Assembly: GCA_036403155.1 (NCBI GenBank)
Contig: DASWRM010000061.1
Coordinates: forward strand, 1 to 50,402
From: Gaiellales bacterium
Lineage (GTDB): Bacteria; Actinomycetota; Thermoleophilia; Gaiellales; JAICJC01
Length of the DNA: 50,402 bases
Direction: 5' to 3'
Shown in pieces: positions 1-9,152 of this stretch. The translations under genes were made by a program, and so were the position numbers. How positions within the stretch are numbered: position 1 is the first letter of the stretch; each line of letters begins with the position of its first letter. The notes below the pieces were generated by a model. The model ran no database searches and was not told the origin of the DNA. It saw only the letters and a list, made by a program, of their open reading frames with translations.

Positions 1-128
1 CTGCGGCCGCGCGCCCTCGTTCGCGTCGATCACGAGCAGGAACGCGTCGATGCCGGTCGCGCCCGCGACCATCGTCCGCACGAACCGCTCGTGGCCGGGG
101 ACGTCGACGACCGACGCGCGGCGGCCGC
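1..128 (-). repeat. Second, diverged copy of the selB switch-II segment at the window edge
   Basis: Positions 1-119 align, with only scattered differences, to positions about 303-420. Both encode the G3 segment [15 protein letters not shown] followed by a [11 protein letters not shown] stretch, but the edge copy is in another frame relative to the intact G domain. The octamer gcggccgc occurs at 3-10 and again at 121-128, exactly at the junction, so joining through a short homology is plausible. The two copies are similar but not identical, which fits a chimeric contig end built from a related SelB better than a simple tandem duplication. Confidence 0.6.
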
Positions 129-602
129 GAGTGCGGCGCGAAGCTCGTCGAGCCCGATCCCGGTTCGCGCGCTCACGGCGACGACTGCCGCGCCGGGGAC
201 GAGCTCGGAGGCCTCGCCGCGCGCGAGCTCGACGGTATCCTCATCCGCCGCGTCGACCTTCGTCAGCGCGATGACGCCGCGCTCGATCCCGAGCAACCGC
301 AGGATCGCCAGGTGCTCGTGGGTCTGCGGCCGTGCTCCTTCGTTCGCGTCGATCACGAGAAGGAAGAGATCGATCCCGCTTGCACCCGCGACCATCGTGC
401 GCACGAACCGTTCGTGGCCCGGCACGTCGACGACGGAGAGCTGCCGGCCGTCGGGAAGCTCGAGCGGGGCGTATCCGAGGTCGATCGAGATGCCGCGCTC
501 GCGTTCCTGCGGCAGGCGGTCCGTGTTCTTGCCGGTGAGCGCCTCCACGAGCGTCGTCTTGCCGTGATCGATGTGCCCGGCGGTCCCGACCGTCAGCGGC
601 AT
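1..602 (-). CDS. selB: Selenocysteine-specific elongation factor SelB (partial, runs off the left edge; disrupted near the edge)
   Basis: SelB is the GTPase that carries Sec-tRNA(Sec) to the ribosome at SECIS-marked UGA codons. The start is ATG at 602, overlapping the end of selA by 10 nt, so the two genes form an operon. The G domain is visible: G1 GHIDHGKT, a switch I region with ERERGIS, G3 DVPGHE and G4 as TKVD instead of NKxD, which is usual in SelB. The frame is intact for about 160 residues, to a [13 protein letters not shown] stretch. Then, at about position 128, the continuation in frame is nonsense, while another frame gives a second copy of the G3 region ([17 protein letters not shown]). 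Domains 2-4, including the SECIS-binding winged helices, are not seen. The family call is certain; the structure of the last 128 bases is doubtful. Confidence 0.85.
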
Positions 603-1897
603 CGCGTCACTGCGGCGGCGACTTCGTCGACCTCGTCGTCGGTCAGCGTCCGGCAGTCGAGCAGGAGCATCCCGTCGCGCACGATGCCGACGACCGGCGG
701 CTCGCCGCCTCGCAGCGGCGCCGCGAGCGTCTCGTCGATCGCACACGCGAAGCTCGAGAGCTCGGCGAGCGGCAAGGCACCGCCTCCGACGCGCCCGACA
801 GTCTCTTCGACACGCCCGTCGACGAGCGAAGCGAGACGCTCGGCGCGCGCGCGGACGAGGTCGACGCTCTCGTCGAGCATGCGGAGCACAGGCACCTGCC
901 CCGGCGCGTCGAGGTAGAGCCGAAGCGTGCCCTCGAGCGCTGCGAGGGTCAGCTTGTCCGCGCGCACGGCGCGGTGGAGGGGATGCGTCCGCAACTTCTC
1001 GACGAGCTCGCCGCGTCCGACGAGGATCCCCGCCTGCGGCCCGCCGAGCAGCTTGTCCCCGGAGAAGCAGACGAGGTCGGCACCCGCGTCGATGCTCGAC
1101 CGCGCGGTCGGCTCGTCCAGCATGTCCGGCAGGTCGAGCAGCGCCCCGGAGCCGAGGTCGTCGATCAGCGCGATCCCCGGCCGCGCCACGGTTGCCAGCT
1201 CGGCCAGCCCGGGATGGTCGGTAAAGCCGACGATCCGGAAGTTGGACTGGTGGACGCGCAGGATCGCCCGCGTCCGATCCGTCACCGCACGCTCGTAGTC
1301 TCCGAGGTGCGTGCGGTTGGTGGTGCCGACCTCCACCAGCCGGGCGCCCGACTGCGTCAGGATGTCCGGGATCCGGAAGCCGTCCCCGATCTCGATCAGC
1401 TGTCCGCGGCTGATCAGCACCTCCCCGCCCTCCGCCGTCGCCGCCAGGCACAGCAGCACCGCGGCCGCGTTGTTGTTCACGGCGAGTCCGGCCTCGGCGC
1501 CCGTCAGGCCGGCGAGCAGCCCGGAGAGGTGGTCGTGGCGCGACCCGCGCCTTCCCGTCGCGATGTCGTACTCGAGCGTCGAATAGCCGGTGGCGACGTC
1601 CACGACACGCTCGACGGCCGCGGTCGCGAGCGGCGCTCGGCCGAGGTTGGTGTGAACGATCACGCCGGTCGCGTTCAGCACGCTGCGCAGGCTGGGCGGG
1701 CCGGAGAGGCGCTCCGCGGCAGCGGTCACGAGGTCATGGGCGGCGATGGCGGTTCCGCCCGCCCGTGCGTCGGCGAGCGCAGCCCGAAGCGCCCCGGCCG
1801 CCGCCTGGTGGCCGTGCCGTTCGACCAGGTCGCGGCCGCCGGTGCTCCGCAGCAGGGAGTCGACCGACGGAAGTCCGCGAAGCGGGTTGACGCTCAT
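593..1897 (-). CDS. selA: L-seryl-tRNA(Sec) selenium transferase SelA
   Basis: SelA is a PLP enzyme that converts Ser-tRNA(Sec) to Sec-tRNA(Sec) with selenophosphate. At 434 residues it is slightly short of the usual 450-470. It has the N-terminal helical SelA region (LPSVDSLL), the [18 protein letters not shown] segment typical of the family, an NNNAAAVLL loop, and the PLP lysine in [12 protein letters not shown] at residue 282. The start ATG at 1897 lies 7 nt after a minus-strand TACAAT box, so the mRNA is probably leaderless. selB follows with a 10-nt overlap. selD and selC are not in this window. Confidence 0.96.
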   Translation of the reverse strand: MSVNPLRGLPSVDSLLRSTGGRDLVERHGHQAAAGALRAALADARAGGTAIAAHDLVTAAAERLSGPPSLRSVLNATGVIVHTNLGRAPLATAAVERVVDVATGYSTLEYDIATGRRGSRHDHLSGLLAGLTGAEAGLAVNNNAAAVLLCLAATAEGGEVLISRGQLIEIGDGFRIPDILTQSGARLVEVGTTNRTHLGDYERAVTDRTRAILRVHQSNFRIVGFTDHPGLAELATVARPGIALIDDLGSGALLDLPDMLDEPTARSSIDAGADLVCFSGDKLLGGPQAGILVGRGELVEKLRTHPLHRAVRADKLTLAALEGTLRLYLDAPGQVPVLRMLDESVDLVRARAERLASLVDGRVEETVGRVGGGALPLAELSSFACAIDETLAAPLRGGEPPVVGIVRDGMLLLDCRTLTDDEVDEVAAAVTRCR

Positions 1898-1904
1898 GCT
1901 TCCG

Positions 1905-1914
1905 ATTGTAGGGT
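1905..1914. promoter_or_regulatory. Overlapping divergent -10 boxes between selA and the D,D-carboxypeptidase
   Basis: The decamer attgtagggt holds two -10 hexamers that share the central TA. On the minus strand TACAAT (1910-1905) lies 7 nt before the selA ATG. On the plus strand TAGGGT (1909-1914) lies 6 nt before GTG at 1921. The whole intergenic space is 23 bp, so both transcripts must start at or next to their start codons. No clear -35 element is seen on either side. Confidence 0.6.
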
Positions 1915-1920
1915 GTGCCC

Positions 1921-2919
1921 GTGGCGACCAAGCGGCCCCCGCTCTACTCGATGCAGGCCGGGCCGCGCAGACATCGCCGGCCGCGCCGCCTGTCGGTGGT
2001 CCGCACCGCAGCGGTCGTCGTCCTTGCGGCGATCGCGGGCGCGGCCGGATTCACGGTCTGGCAGGTGCTGCCGCTGACCCATCCGAACGAGGGGATCATC
2101 CCCGCCGCCCGGCTGACCGGCGTCGTGCCGCAGGCGGCGTCGGGAACCGACCCCTCCATGAGTCCGCTCGGCGCGGCGGGAACGTCGACCGCGCGCATCC
2201 GCGGCGTCCGCGTCGCCGCCGGCGTCGTCGTCGATGCGGCGTCAGGGCGCGTCCTGTGGGCGCACCGGCCCCATGCGCGGCGGCCGGTTGCGAGCCTGAC
2301 CAAGCTGATGACCGCGCTGCTCGCCGAGCGCGGGTCGACGCCCCGCAGGAGGTTCACGATCAGCCCAGCCATGACCACCGGGCTCGGGTACACGCTCGGG
2401 CTTCAGGCCGGTGACCGCGTGACGGTCGGCGACATGCTGGCCGGAGCGCTGATCGCGTCCGCAAACGACGCCGCGGACGCGCTGGCCGTCCACCGGTCGG
2501 GCTCGGTGCGCGCGTTCGTCGCCCTGATGAACCGCCAGGCCGGGCGGATGCACCTCGCCGACACGCGATACTCGAATCCCAGCGGGATCATCGACGCGGG
2601 GAACCACAGCTCGGCCTGGGACGTTGCCCAGCTGGCACGCGCCGTGCTCGCCCGGCCGGAGCTTCGCCGCCTCGTCGCGTCCAAGTCGTACCGCCCCGCC
2701 GGCGGCGCGCCGTACGTGAACGGCAACAGCCTGCTCTGGACGTATCCCGGGACGGTGGGCGTCAAGACCGGCCAGACGACGCTCGCGGGGAACTGCCTGG
2801 CGGCCGCAGCACGCCGCCACCGGCACACGATCATCGCCGTCGAGCTGGCTGCCTCGGGGGACGAGTTCGCCACGGCCGCGCGCATGCTGGACTGGGGGTT
2901 CCGGAAGGTGCGGCGGTGA
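1921..2919 (+). CDS. D-alanyl-D-alanine carboxypeptidase (serine-type, S11 family)
   Basis: A penicillin-binding-protein-type enzyme that trims the terminal D-Ala of peptidoglycan stem peptides outside the membrane. The three active-site motifs are present: SLTK (nucleophile Ser about 125, Lys 128), SAN, and KTGQT. A basic N-terminus followed by one hydrophobic segment (TAAVVVLAAIAGAAGF) acts as an uncleaved anchor or signal peptide. The C-terminal beta domain of larger PBP5-type enzymes is missing, as in short actinobacterial members. The start is placed at GTG 1921 because TAGGGT lies exactly 6 nt upstream; GTG at 1915 in the same frame is the alternative. The next gene overlaps by 4 nt (GTGA), so translation is coupled. 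Confidence 0.93.
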   Translation: MATKRPPLYSMQAGPRRHRRPRRLSVVRTAAVVVLAAIAGAAGFTVWQVLPLTHPNEGIIPAARLTGVVPQAASGTDPSMSPLGAAGTSTARIRGVRVAAGVVVDAASGRVLWAHRPHARRPVASLTKLMTALLAERGSTPRRRFTISPAMTTGLGYTLGLQAGDRVTVGDMLAGALIASANDAADALAVHRSGSVRAFVALMNRQAGRMHLADTRYSNPSGIIDAGNHSSAWDVAQLARAVLARPELRRLVASKSYRPAGGAPYVNGNSLLWTYPGTVGVKTGQTTLAGNCLAAAARRHRHTIIAVELAASGDEFATAARMLDWGFRKVRR

Positions 2920-5864
2920 GCGGGCTGTTCGAGGGCTACGCGATCGAGTCGCCGCCGTTCGGCGAGGAGGACGGCCGGCGGCTCGCCGCCGACCTGTTCG
3001 GGCTGGACGGGACGTCCACGGAGCTCGGCAGCCACCAGGACCGGAACTTCCTGATCGTGACCGCGGACGGGCGGCGCGGCGTGCTGAAGATCGCGAACCC
3101 GCATTTCGGCCGGCCGTCGCTCGAGATGCAGAACGCTGCGATGCACCACCTCGCCGCGGCCCGGCTCCCGTTCGCGACGCCCGCGCCCATCCCGGCGCTC
3201 GACGGCCGCGAGATCGTCGAGGCGGAACGCGGGCGCGACGTCTACGACGTTCGCATGACGACGTGGGTCGATGGCCGGCCGCTGACGTCCGCGCGGCACG
3301 TCGCCTCCCAGGTGCGTGAGGCGGTCGGCCGCATGGCGGCCGAGACGGTGCTCGCGCTGCGCGGGTTCGACCATCCCGCGGCCGACCGCGTCCTCCAGTG
3401 GGATCTGAAGCACGCCAGGGCGGTGGTGGACGGGCTGATCGGCCACGTCGAGGAACCGCACCGCGTCGAGCTCGTGGAGCGGGCGATGGCCGTGCACGAC
3501 ACCGCGCTCGCGCGGCTCGAGCAGCTGCTCCGCGTGCAGGTGATCCACGGGGATGTGACCGACTACAACGTCGTCGCCCAGCTCGATGTGGAGGGCCGCC
3601 TGCTGCCCACGGGGCTGATCGACTTCGGCGACATGACGCGCTCCTACGTCGTTGCCGAGGTCGCCGTGGCCGCCGCCGGGTTCCTGTGGCACGACCCCCA
3701 GGACGCGCTCCACGTGATCGTGGACGTCGCGCGGGGCTTCCACTCGCGCCTGCCGCTGACCGAGGCCGAGCTCGCGGCGCTCCATCCGCTCGTGCTGGGC
3801 CGCTGCGCTGGAAGCGCCGTCTCGACGCACCAGCAGGCGCTGCTCGAGCCCGACAACGCCTATGCGACCGACCTCGTCGACGCGGAGTGGGGAACGCTCG
3901 AGGCTGCCGCCGCCGTTCCCGCCGCGCTGGTGGAGGCCGCGTGCCGGGCGGCGTGCGGGCTGATCCCGCACCCGGCGTCGGCCGCCCTGTCGCAGCACCT
4001 GCTCGCGTCCGCCGCCGTCCCGGTGGTCGACCCGGCCGGCCGGTCGCTGTGCCCCGTCGATCTCTCCCCCGGGGCGGATGCGTACGCCGCCGGTGAGTGG
4101 CGCGAGCCGGCCGGCGTTGCCGCCGCCGTCGCCGTCCCGGCGGACGCGCTCGCGGTCGGCCGGTACGGCGAGGCTCGGCTGCACCGGGGCGGGACGCCGC
4201 CCGCGCCGGAGCCCGAGACGCTGCATCTCGGCGCGGACGTCTTCGCCCCCGAGGGCGAGGCGGTCCGCTGCCCGGTGGATGCGAGCGTCGTCGGCGCCAC
4301 CGAGCGGACGGTGACCCTCGAAGCCGACCTGCCGGGGCACGGCCCCTACAGGATCGTGCTCGACGGCGTGGCGCCCGTGGGCCTGCCGCACCGGGGGCTC
4401 CCTGCCGGCACCGTGGTCGGCCGGATCGCCGCCTGGCCGGACCGCCCGCTCACCCATGTGCACGTCCAGGTCTGCCTCGAGCCGGTCGACCCGCTTCCCG
4501 GGTGGGGGCTGCCGTCGCTGCGCGAGGCGTGGCTTGCCCTCTGCCCCGACCCCTCGGCGTTGGTCGGCATCCCGGCGGCTGCCCCTGCGCCCGAGCGCGA
4601 CGCCCTGCTGGAGCTGCGCACGCGGTCGGTCGCCGGGGCGCAGGAGCTCTACTTCCGCGACCCGCCGCGGATGGTGCGCGGGTGGCGCAGCACCCTGTAC
4701 GACGAGCACGCGCGCCCGTACCTCGACATGGTGAACAACGTCGCGGTGCTCGGCCACAGCCATCCTGCGGTTGCCGCGGCCGCCCGGCGCGTCCTGCGGA
4801 CGCTCAACACGAACTCGCGCTTCCACTACGACGGCATCGCACGGTTCGCCGAGCGGCTGGTGGAGCTGGCGCCGCCCGGCCTCGACTCGGTGTTCTTCGT
4901 CAGCACGGGCAGCGAGGCGAACGACCTCGCGCTTCGCCTGGCACGCACGTACACCGGCCGTGACGAGGTGATCGCGGTCGCCGGCGCCTACCACGGCTGG
5001 ACCACGGCCACCTACGCCGTCAGCACCGCGCCGTACGACAACCCCTCGGCGGCCGAGCACCCGCCGGCCGGCCTCCGGCTCGTGCCTGCCGCCGACACCT
5101 ACCGCGGGCCGATCCGCGCCGGCGAGCCGGACGCCGGACGCCGGTACGCCGAGTTCGTGCGCGAGGCGGCACCGGGAGCTGCCGCGTTCATCTGCGAGCC
5201 GGTGCTGGGGAACTGGGGAGGCATCCTCGCGCCCGACGGCTACCTGGAGCACGCCTTCCGCCATGTGCGGGACGCGGGCGGCGTCTGCATCGCCGACGAG
5301 GTGCAGGTCGGCTACGGCCGGCTGGGAGAGTGGTTCTGGGCATTCGAGCAGCAGGGTGCCGTGCCCGACATCATCACGATCGCCAAGTCGACCGGAAATG
5401 GCCATCCGGTCGGTGCCGTGATCACGACGTCCGACATCGCCGCGGCGTTCCACCGCAACGCCAGCTTCTTCAGCTCGGTCGGCGGGTCGCCGCTGTCGTG
5501 TGAGATCGGCATCGCCGTGCTCGACGTCATGCGTGACGAGGGGCTGCAGGAGAACGCGCTTCGCGTCGGCACGCGGCTCCGCGACCGGCTGGTTGAGCTC
5601 GCGGAGCGGCATCCGCTGATCGGCGCGGTGCACGGCCACGGCCTCTACCTGGGCGCCGAGCTGGTGCGCGACCGGGCGTCGCAGGCGCCGGCCAGCGAGG
5701 AGGCCTACGCCATCGGCGAGCGGATGCGCGAGCTGGGCGTGATCGTGCAGCCGACCGGCGAGGCGATGAACGTCCTCAAGATCAAGCCGCCGCTCTGCAT
5801 CTCGATGGAGGATGTCGACCGGTTCGCCGACACGCTCGACCGCGTGCTGACCGACGGCTGGTAG
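2916..5864 (+). CDS. Three-part fusion: APH-type kinase, M23 peptidase-like domain, class III aminotransferase-fold phospho-lyase
   Basis: 982 residues with three modules. Residues about 1-340 are an aminoglycoside/hydroxylysine-kinase fold with HGDVTDYN (His211, Asp213, Asn218) and IDFGD (Asp236). Residues about 420-540 resemble an M23 (LytM) domain that keeps all zinc ligands: His437-x3-Asp441 and His514-x-His516. Residues about 560-982 are a class III aminotransferase fold with PLP lysine 824 in IAKSTGNGHPVG and the SEAND segment. Fusions of this type relate to hydroxylysine kinase plus AGXT2L1/AGXT2L2 phospho-lyases, which phosphorylate an amino alcohol and eliminate phosphate. The substrate here is unknown. 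The gene overlaps the D,D-carboxypeptidase by 4 nt, so with the M23 domain a cell-wall-linked substrate is possible, but that is inference. No signal peptide is seen, so the protein is probably cytosolic. Confidence 0.88.
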   Translation: MSGLFEGYAIESPPFGEEDGRRLAADLFGLDGTSTELGSHQDRNFLIVTADGRRGVLKIANPHFGRPSLEMQNAAMHHLAAARLPFATPAPIPALDGREIVEAERGRDVYDVRMTTWVDGRPLTSARHVASQVREAVGRMAAETVLALRGFDHPAADRVLQWDLKHARAVVDGLIGHVEEPHRVELVERAMAVHDTALARLEQLLRVQVIHGDVTDYNVVAQLDVEGRLLPTGLIDFGDMTRSYVVAEVAVAAAGFLWHDPQDALHVIVDVARGFHSRLPLTEAELAALHPLVLGRCAGSAVSTHQQALLEPDNAYATDLVDAEWGTLEAAAAVPAALVEAACRAACGLIPHPASAALSQHLLASAAVPVVDPAGRSLCPVDLSPGADAYAAGEWREPAGVAAAVAVPADALAVGRYGEARLHRGGTPPAPEPETLHLGADVFAPEGEAVRCPVDASVVGATERTVTLEADLPGHGPYRIVLDGVAPVGLPHRGLPAGTVVGRIAAWPDRPLTHVHVQVCLEPVDPLPGWGLPSLREAWLALCPDPSALVGIPAAAPAPERDALLELRTRSVAGAQELYFRDPPRMVRGWRSTLYDEHARPYLDMVNNVAVLGHSHPAVAAAARRVLRTLNTNSRFHYDGIARFAERLVELAPPGLDSVFFVSTGSEANDLALRLARTYTGRDEVIAVAGAYHGWTTATYAVSTAPYDNPSAAEHPPAGLRLVPAADTYRGPIRAGEPDAGRRYAEFVREAAPGAAAFICEPVLGNWGGILAPDGYLEHAFRHVRDAGGVCIADEVQVGYGRLGEWFWAFEQQGAVPDIITIAKSTGNGHPVGAVITTSDIAAAFHRNASFFSSVGGSPLSCEIGIAVLDVMRDEGLQENALRVGTRLRDRLVELAERHPLIGAVHGHGLYLGAELVRDRASQAPASEEAYAIGERMRELGVIVQPTGEAMNVLKIKPPLCISMEDVDRFADTLDRVLTDGW

Positions 5865-5869
5865 CAGCG

Positions 5870-6694
5870 CTAGAACGTGCGGTGGAGGTAGCTCGCCTCC
5901 ATCGCGACCACGAGCACGGCGATCAGGCCGATGTAGACGCCGCCCACCGCCAGCCGCTGCCCCCATGTCGTCGCGCTGTACGCCCGCCACTGCGGATCGT
6001 TGCGACGCCCCCAGCGGTGGAACAGCTCGTACCCCCCGAGCGCCGCGATCAGGAAGACCAGCGGGTTCGGGTGCCAGAAGAACAGCAGCGCGACGACGAA
6101 GACGCCGACGAACCAGAACGCGGGGTGCAGCGCGGCAGCCGCACGGCCGCCGTCCAGCGGCAGCACCGGAATCAGGTTCACCAGGTTGAGGAAGCAGCCG
6201 GTGTAGGCGACGGCCCGAAGCAGGTCCGAGTCCGTGCCGGCCGCGACGGCGAAGCAGGCGAGCGCGCCGATGGTGCCCAGCACCGGGCCGGCCAGCCCGA
6301 CCTTCGCCTCGACCCACGCGTTCCTGGGCAGCTCCTTCATGCCGACGTATGCGCCCAGGAACGGGACGAACAGCGGCGCCGACGCCGGGACGCCCTCGCG
6401 GCGCAGCTGGATCACGTGCCCCATCTCGTGCACGAAGAGGAGCACCATGAAGCCCAGCGCGAAGCGCCATCCCCAGATCGACGTGTATGCCGCCAGCGAG
6501 ACCAGGAAGGTCGCACTCGTGCCGATGAATTTGATGTTCTTGACCGCCAGGAGCACCGGCCCGAGCACCTTCCAGACGAGCAGCGCAACGCCGGCGAACG
6601 GGGCCAGGAGCCGGCGCAGCCAGTGCGGCTTCGGCGGTGGCTGCTCGATCTGGGCCGGCGGGGTCGGCTCGAAGTGCTCGGGGTTCCAGCTCAC
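5870..6694 (-). CDS. Site-2 protease family membrane metalloprotease (M50)
   Basis: 274 residues. Zinc-binding HEMGH (His89, Glu90, His93) lies in a hydrophobic segment, and a second motif NLIPVLPLDGG supplies the distal Asp ligand, the signature of intramembrane M50 proteases that cut substrates within the bilayer. Several hydrophobic stretches flank the motifs. The N-terminal 25 residues are proline-rich and soluble. No PDZ domain is present, so this is a minimal member. GTG at 6694 overlaps the stop of the MoaD-MoaE gene (GTGA), so it is the second gene of that operon. It converges with the aminotransferase fusion, with a gap of 5 nt. The substrate cannot be inferred. Confidence 0.88.
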   Translation of the reverse strand: MSWNPEHFEPTPPAQIEQPPPKPHWLRRLLAPFAGVALLVWKVLGPVLLAVKNIKFIGTSATFLVSLAAYTSIWGWRFALGFMVLLFVHEMGHVIQLRREGVPASAPLFVPFLGAYVGMKELPRNAWVEAKVGLAGPVLGTIGALACFAVAAGTDSDLLRAVAYTGCFLNLVNLIPVLPLDGGRAAAALHPAFWFVGVFVVALLFFWHPNPLVFLIAALGGYELFHRWGRRNDPQWRAYSATTWGQRLAVGGVYIGLIAVLVVAMEASYLHRTF

Positions 6695-7335
6695 CCCGTG
6701 CCCTCCCGCCCGATCCACTCCTCGCCGCCGGCGAAGACCTCCTTCTTCCACACCGGCACCGTCTGCTTGAGCGTGTCGATCGCCTCGCGGCACGCGTCCA
6801 TGGCGGCGCCGCGGTGGGCTGCCGAGACGGCGATGATGACGCTTGCCTCGCCGATCGGGACGTGGCCGGTGCGGTGCGCCATGGCGACCCGCGCGACGTC
6901 GTGTCGCTCGATCACCTGTGCTGCGATCTTGGCCATCTCCGCCTCGGCCATCTCCGGGTACGCGTCGTATTCCAGGTGGACGACATCGCGGCCGCGGTTG
7001 TGGTCGCGCGTCGTGCCGATGAACGTGGCGATCGCCCCCGCCGCCGGATCGCGCACCTGGTCGACGACGGTGCCGAGGTCGAGCGGCTGCTCCTGGACAA
7101 GGAACGCGCCCCCGGACACCGGGGGGATCACCGCGACCTCGTCGCCGTCGCGGAGCGGTTCCGCGCGGTCGGCATACTCGCGGTTGCGTGCGTACGCCAT
7201 GCCGGGCGGTTCGTCTCCCAGCGCCAGCGCGGGCCAGACGTCGCCCACGAGCGCGCCGTCGGCGAGGTCGAGGTCGCGCCGCGATGCGCCCGCCCGCTCG
7301 CGGACGGCGGCGAACAGCCTGACGGTGATCTGCAT
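6691..7335 (-). CDS. moaX: Fused MoaD-MoaE molybdopterin synthase (MoaX-like)
   Basis: Molybdopterin synthase transfers sulfur from the MoaD C-terminal thiocarboxylate to precursor Z. Residues 1-76 are the ubiquitin-like MoaD part ending in PPVSGG (Gly75-Gly76); residues 77-214 are MoaE, with GTTRDHN and the catalytic-lysine segment VWKKE. In mycobacterial MoaX the same fusion must be cut after the double glycine to free the thiocarboxylate-bearing tail; the Gly-Gly here suggests the same need. ATG at 7335 is chosen because TACCCT ends 6 nt upstream; an in-frame TTG lies two codons further out. No other Moco genes are nearby. Confidence 0.92.
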   Translation of the reverse strand: MQITVRLFAAVRERAGASRRDLDLADGALVGDVWPALALGDEPPGMAYARNREYADRAEPLRDGDEVAVIPPVSGGAFLVQEQPLDLGTVVDQVRDPAAGAIATFIGTTRDHNRGRDVVHLEYDAYPEMAEAEMAKIAAQVIERHDVARVAMAHRTGHVPIGEASVIIAVSAAHRGAAMDACREAIDTLKQTVPVWKKEVFAGGEEWIGREGTG

Positions 7336-7341
7336 GGCCAA

Positions 7342-7347
7342 AGGGTA
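7342..7347 (-). promoter_or_regulatory. -10 box for the moaX operon, leaderless type
   Basis: TACCCT on the minus strand is followed by 6 nt and the ATG at 7335, so the transcript should begin at the start codon. No convincing -35 hexamer is seen. Confidence 0.5.
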
Positions 7348-7381
7348 GTGGAACCGCCTTGGCGTCCCATTCGGCGTTTTT

Positions 7382-7401
7382 CCCGCACATTGCGGGGTTT
7401 T
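7382..7401 (+). terminator. Short intrinsic-terminator-like hairpin on the plus strand
   Basis: CCCGCA (7382-7387), loop CAT, TGCGGG (7391-7396), then GTTTT. The T-run follows the stem only on the plus strand. The nearest plus-strand gene upstream ends at 5864, so the hairpin would stop transcripts that run antisense through the protease and moaX, or protect the element and the mutase gene downstream. Confidence 0.4.
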
Positions 7402-7411
7402 CCGGCGGTGA

Positions 7412-7557
7412 CCGCCTCGACAGGCGGGTTCCGGTCTGGGAGTGTCTCGCGCACAGAGCCCCGGACGCAGATGCGGGTCCGCCGGAGGCTCGGGACGGCC
7501 GGCTCGCCGGCCACCTGAGTCGATGAAGTCGGACAGCGCGGCAGCCGGGGCTCTTGC
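7412..7557 (+). other. Unassigned structured intergenic element upstream of methylmalonyl-CoA mutase (possible ncRNA)
   Basis: No gene fills 7348-7574. The element has a 6-bp hairpin (7412-7417 with 7422-7427, loop CGAC). A perfect 10-bp inverted repeat follows, AGAGCCCCGG at 7455-7464 with CCGGGGCTCT at 7545-7554, extendable by 3 bp (GCA/TGC) with one bulge. Inside it is a perfect hairpin GGCCGG-CTCG-CCGGCC (7497-7512). The layout resembles a roughly 100-nt RNA closed by a long stem. It ends 5 nt before the mutase -10 box, so it would be a separate RNA or a DNA element and not a leader of that mRNA. Strand is arbitrary. Confidence 0.4.
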
Positions 7558-7562
7558 ATGTC

Positions 7563-7568
7563 TACCAT
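7563..7568 (+). promoter_or_regulatory. -10 box for the mutase gene, leaderless type
   Basis: TACCAT followed by 6 nt (cagccg) and ATG at 7575. This decides the start of the mutase over an upstream in-frame ATG at about 7554, which lies before the box. Confidence 0.55.
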
Positions 7569-7574
7569 CAGCCG

Positions 7575-9148
<1,574 letters not shown>

Positions 9149-9152
<4 letters not shown>

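Noticed and set aside
2403-6470. A 1355-residue open frame on the minus strand
   Set aside because: It is the shadow of the carboxypeptidase and aminotransferase fusion in GC-rich DNA: Arg/Ala/Gly-rich, low-complexity, no recognisable domain except where it crosses into another real gene.
7455-7554. Selenocysteine tRNA (selC), prompted by a 100-base element with a long closing stem near selA/selB
   Set aside because: No T-loop sequence like GGTTCGAATCC on either strand, and the only TTCA triplet on the minus strand is not in a seven-base loop with a paired stem.
7400-7574. Cobalamin riboswitch before the mutase
   Set aside because: A gccacctga string and gaagtcggacagc recall parts of the consensus, but the B12 box and the GGTGxAAxTCC segment are missing, and the mutase has a leaderless-type promoter downstream of the element.
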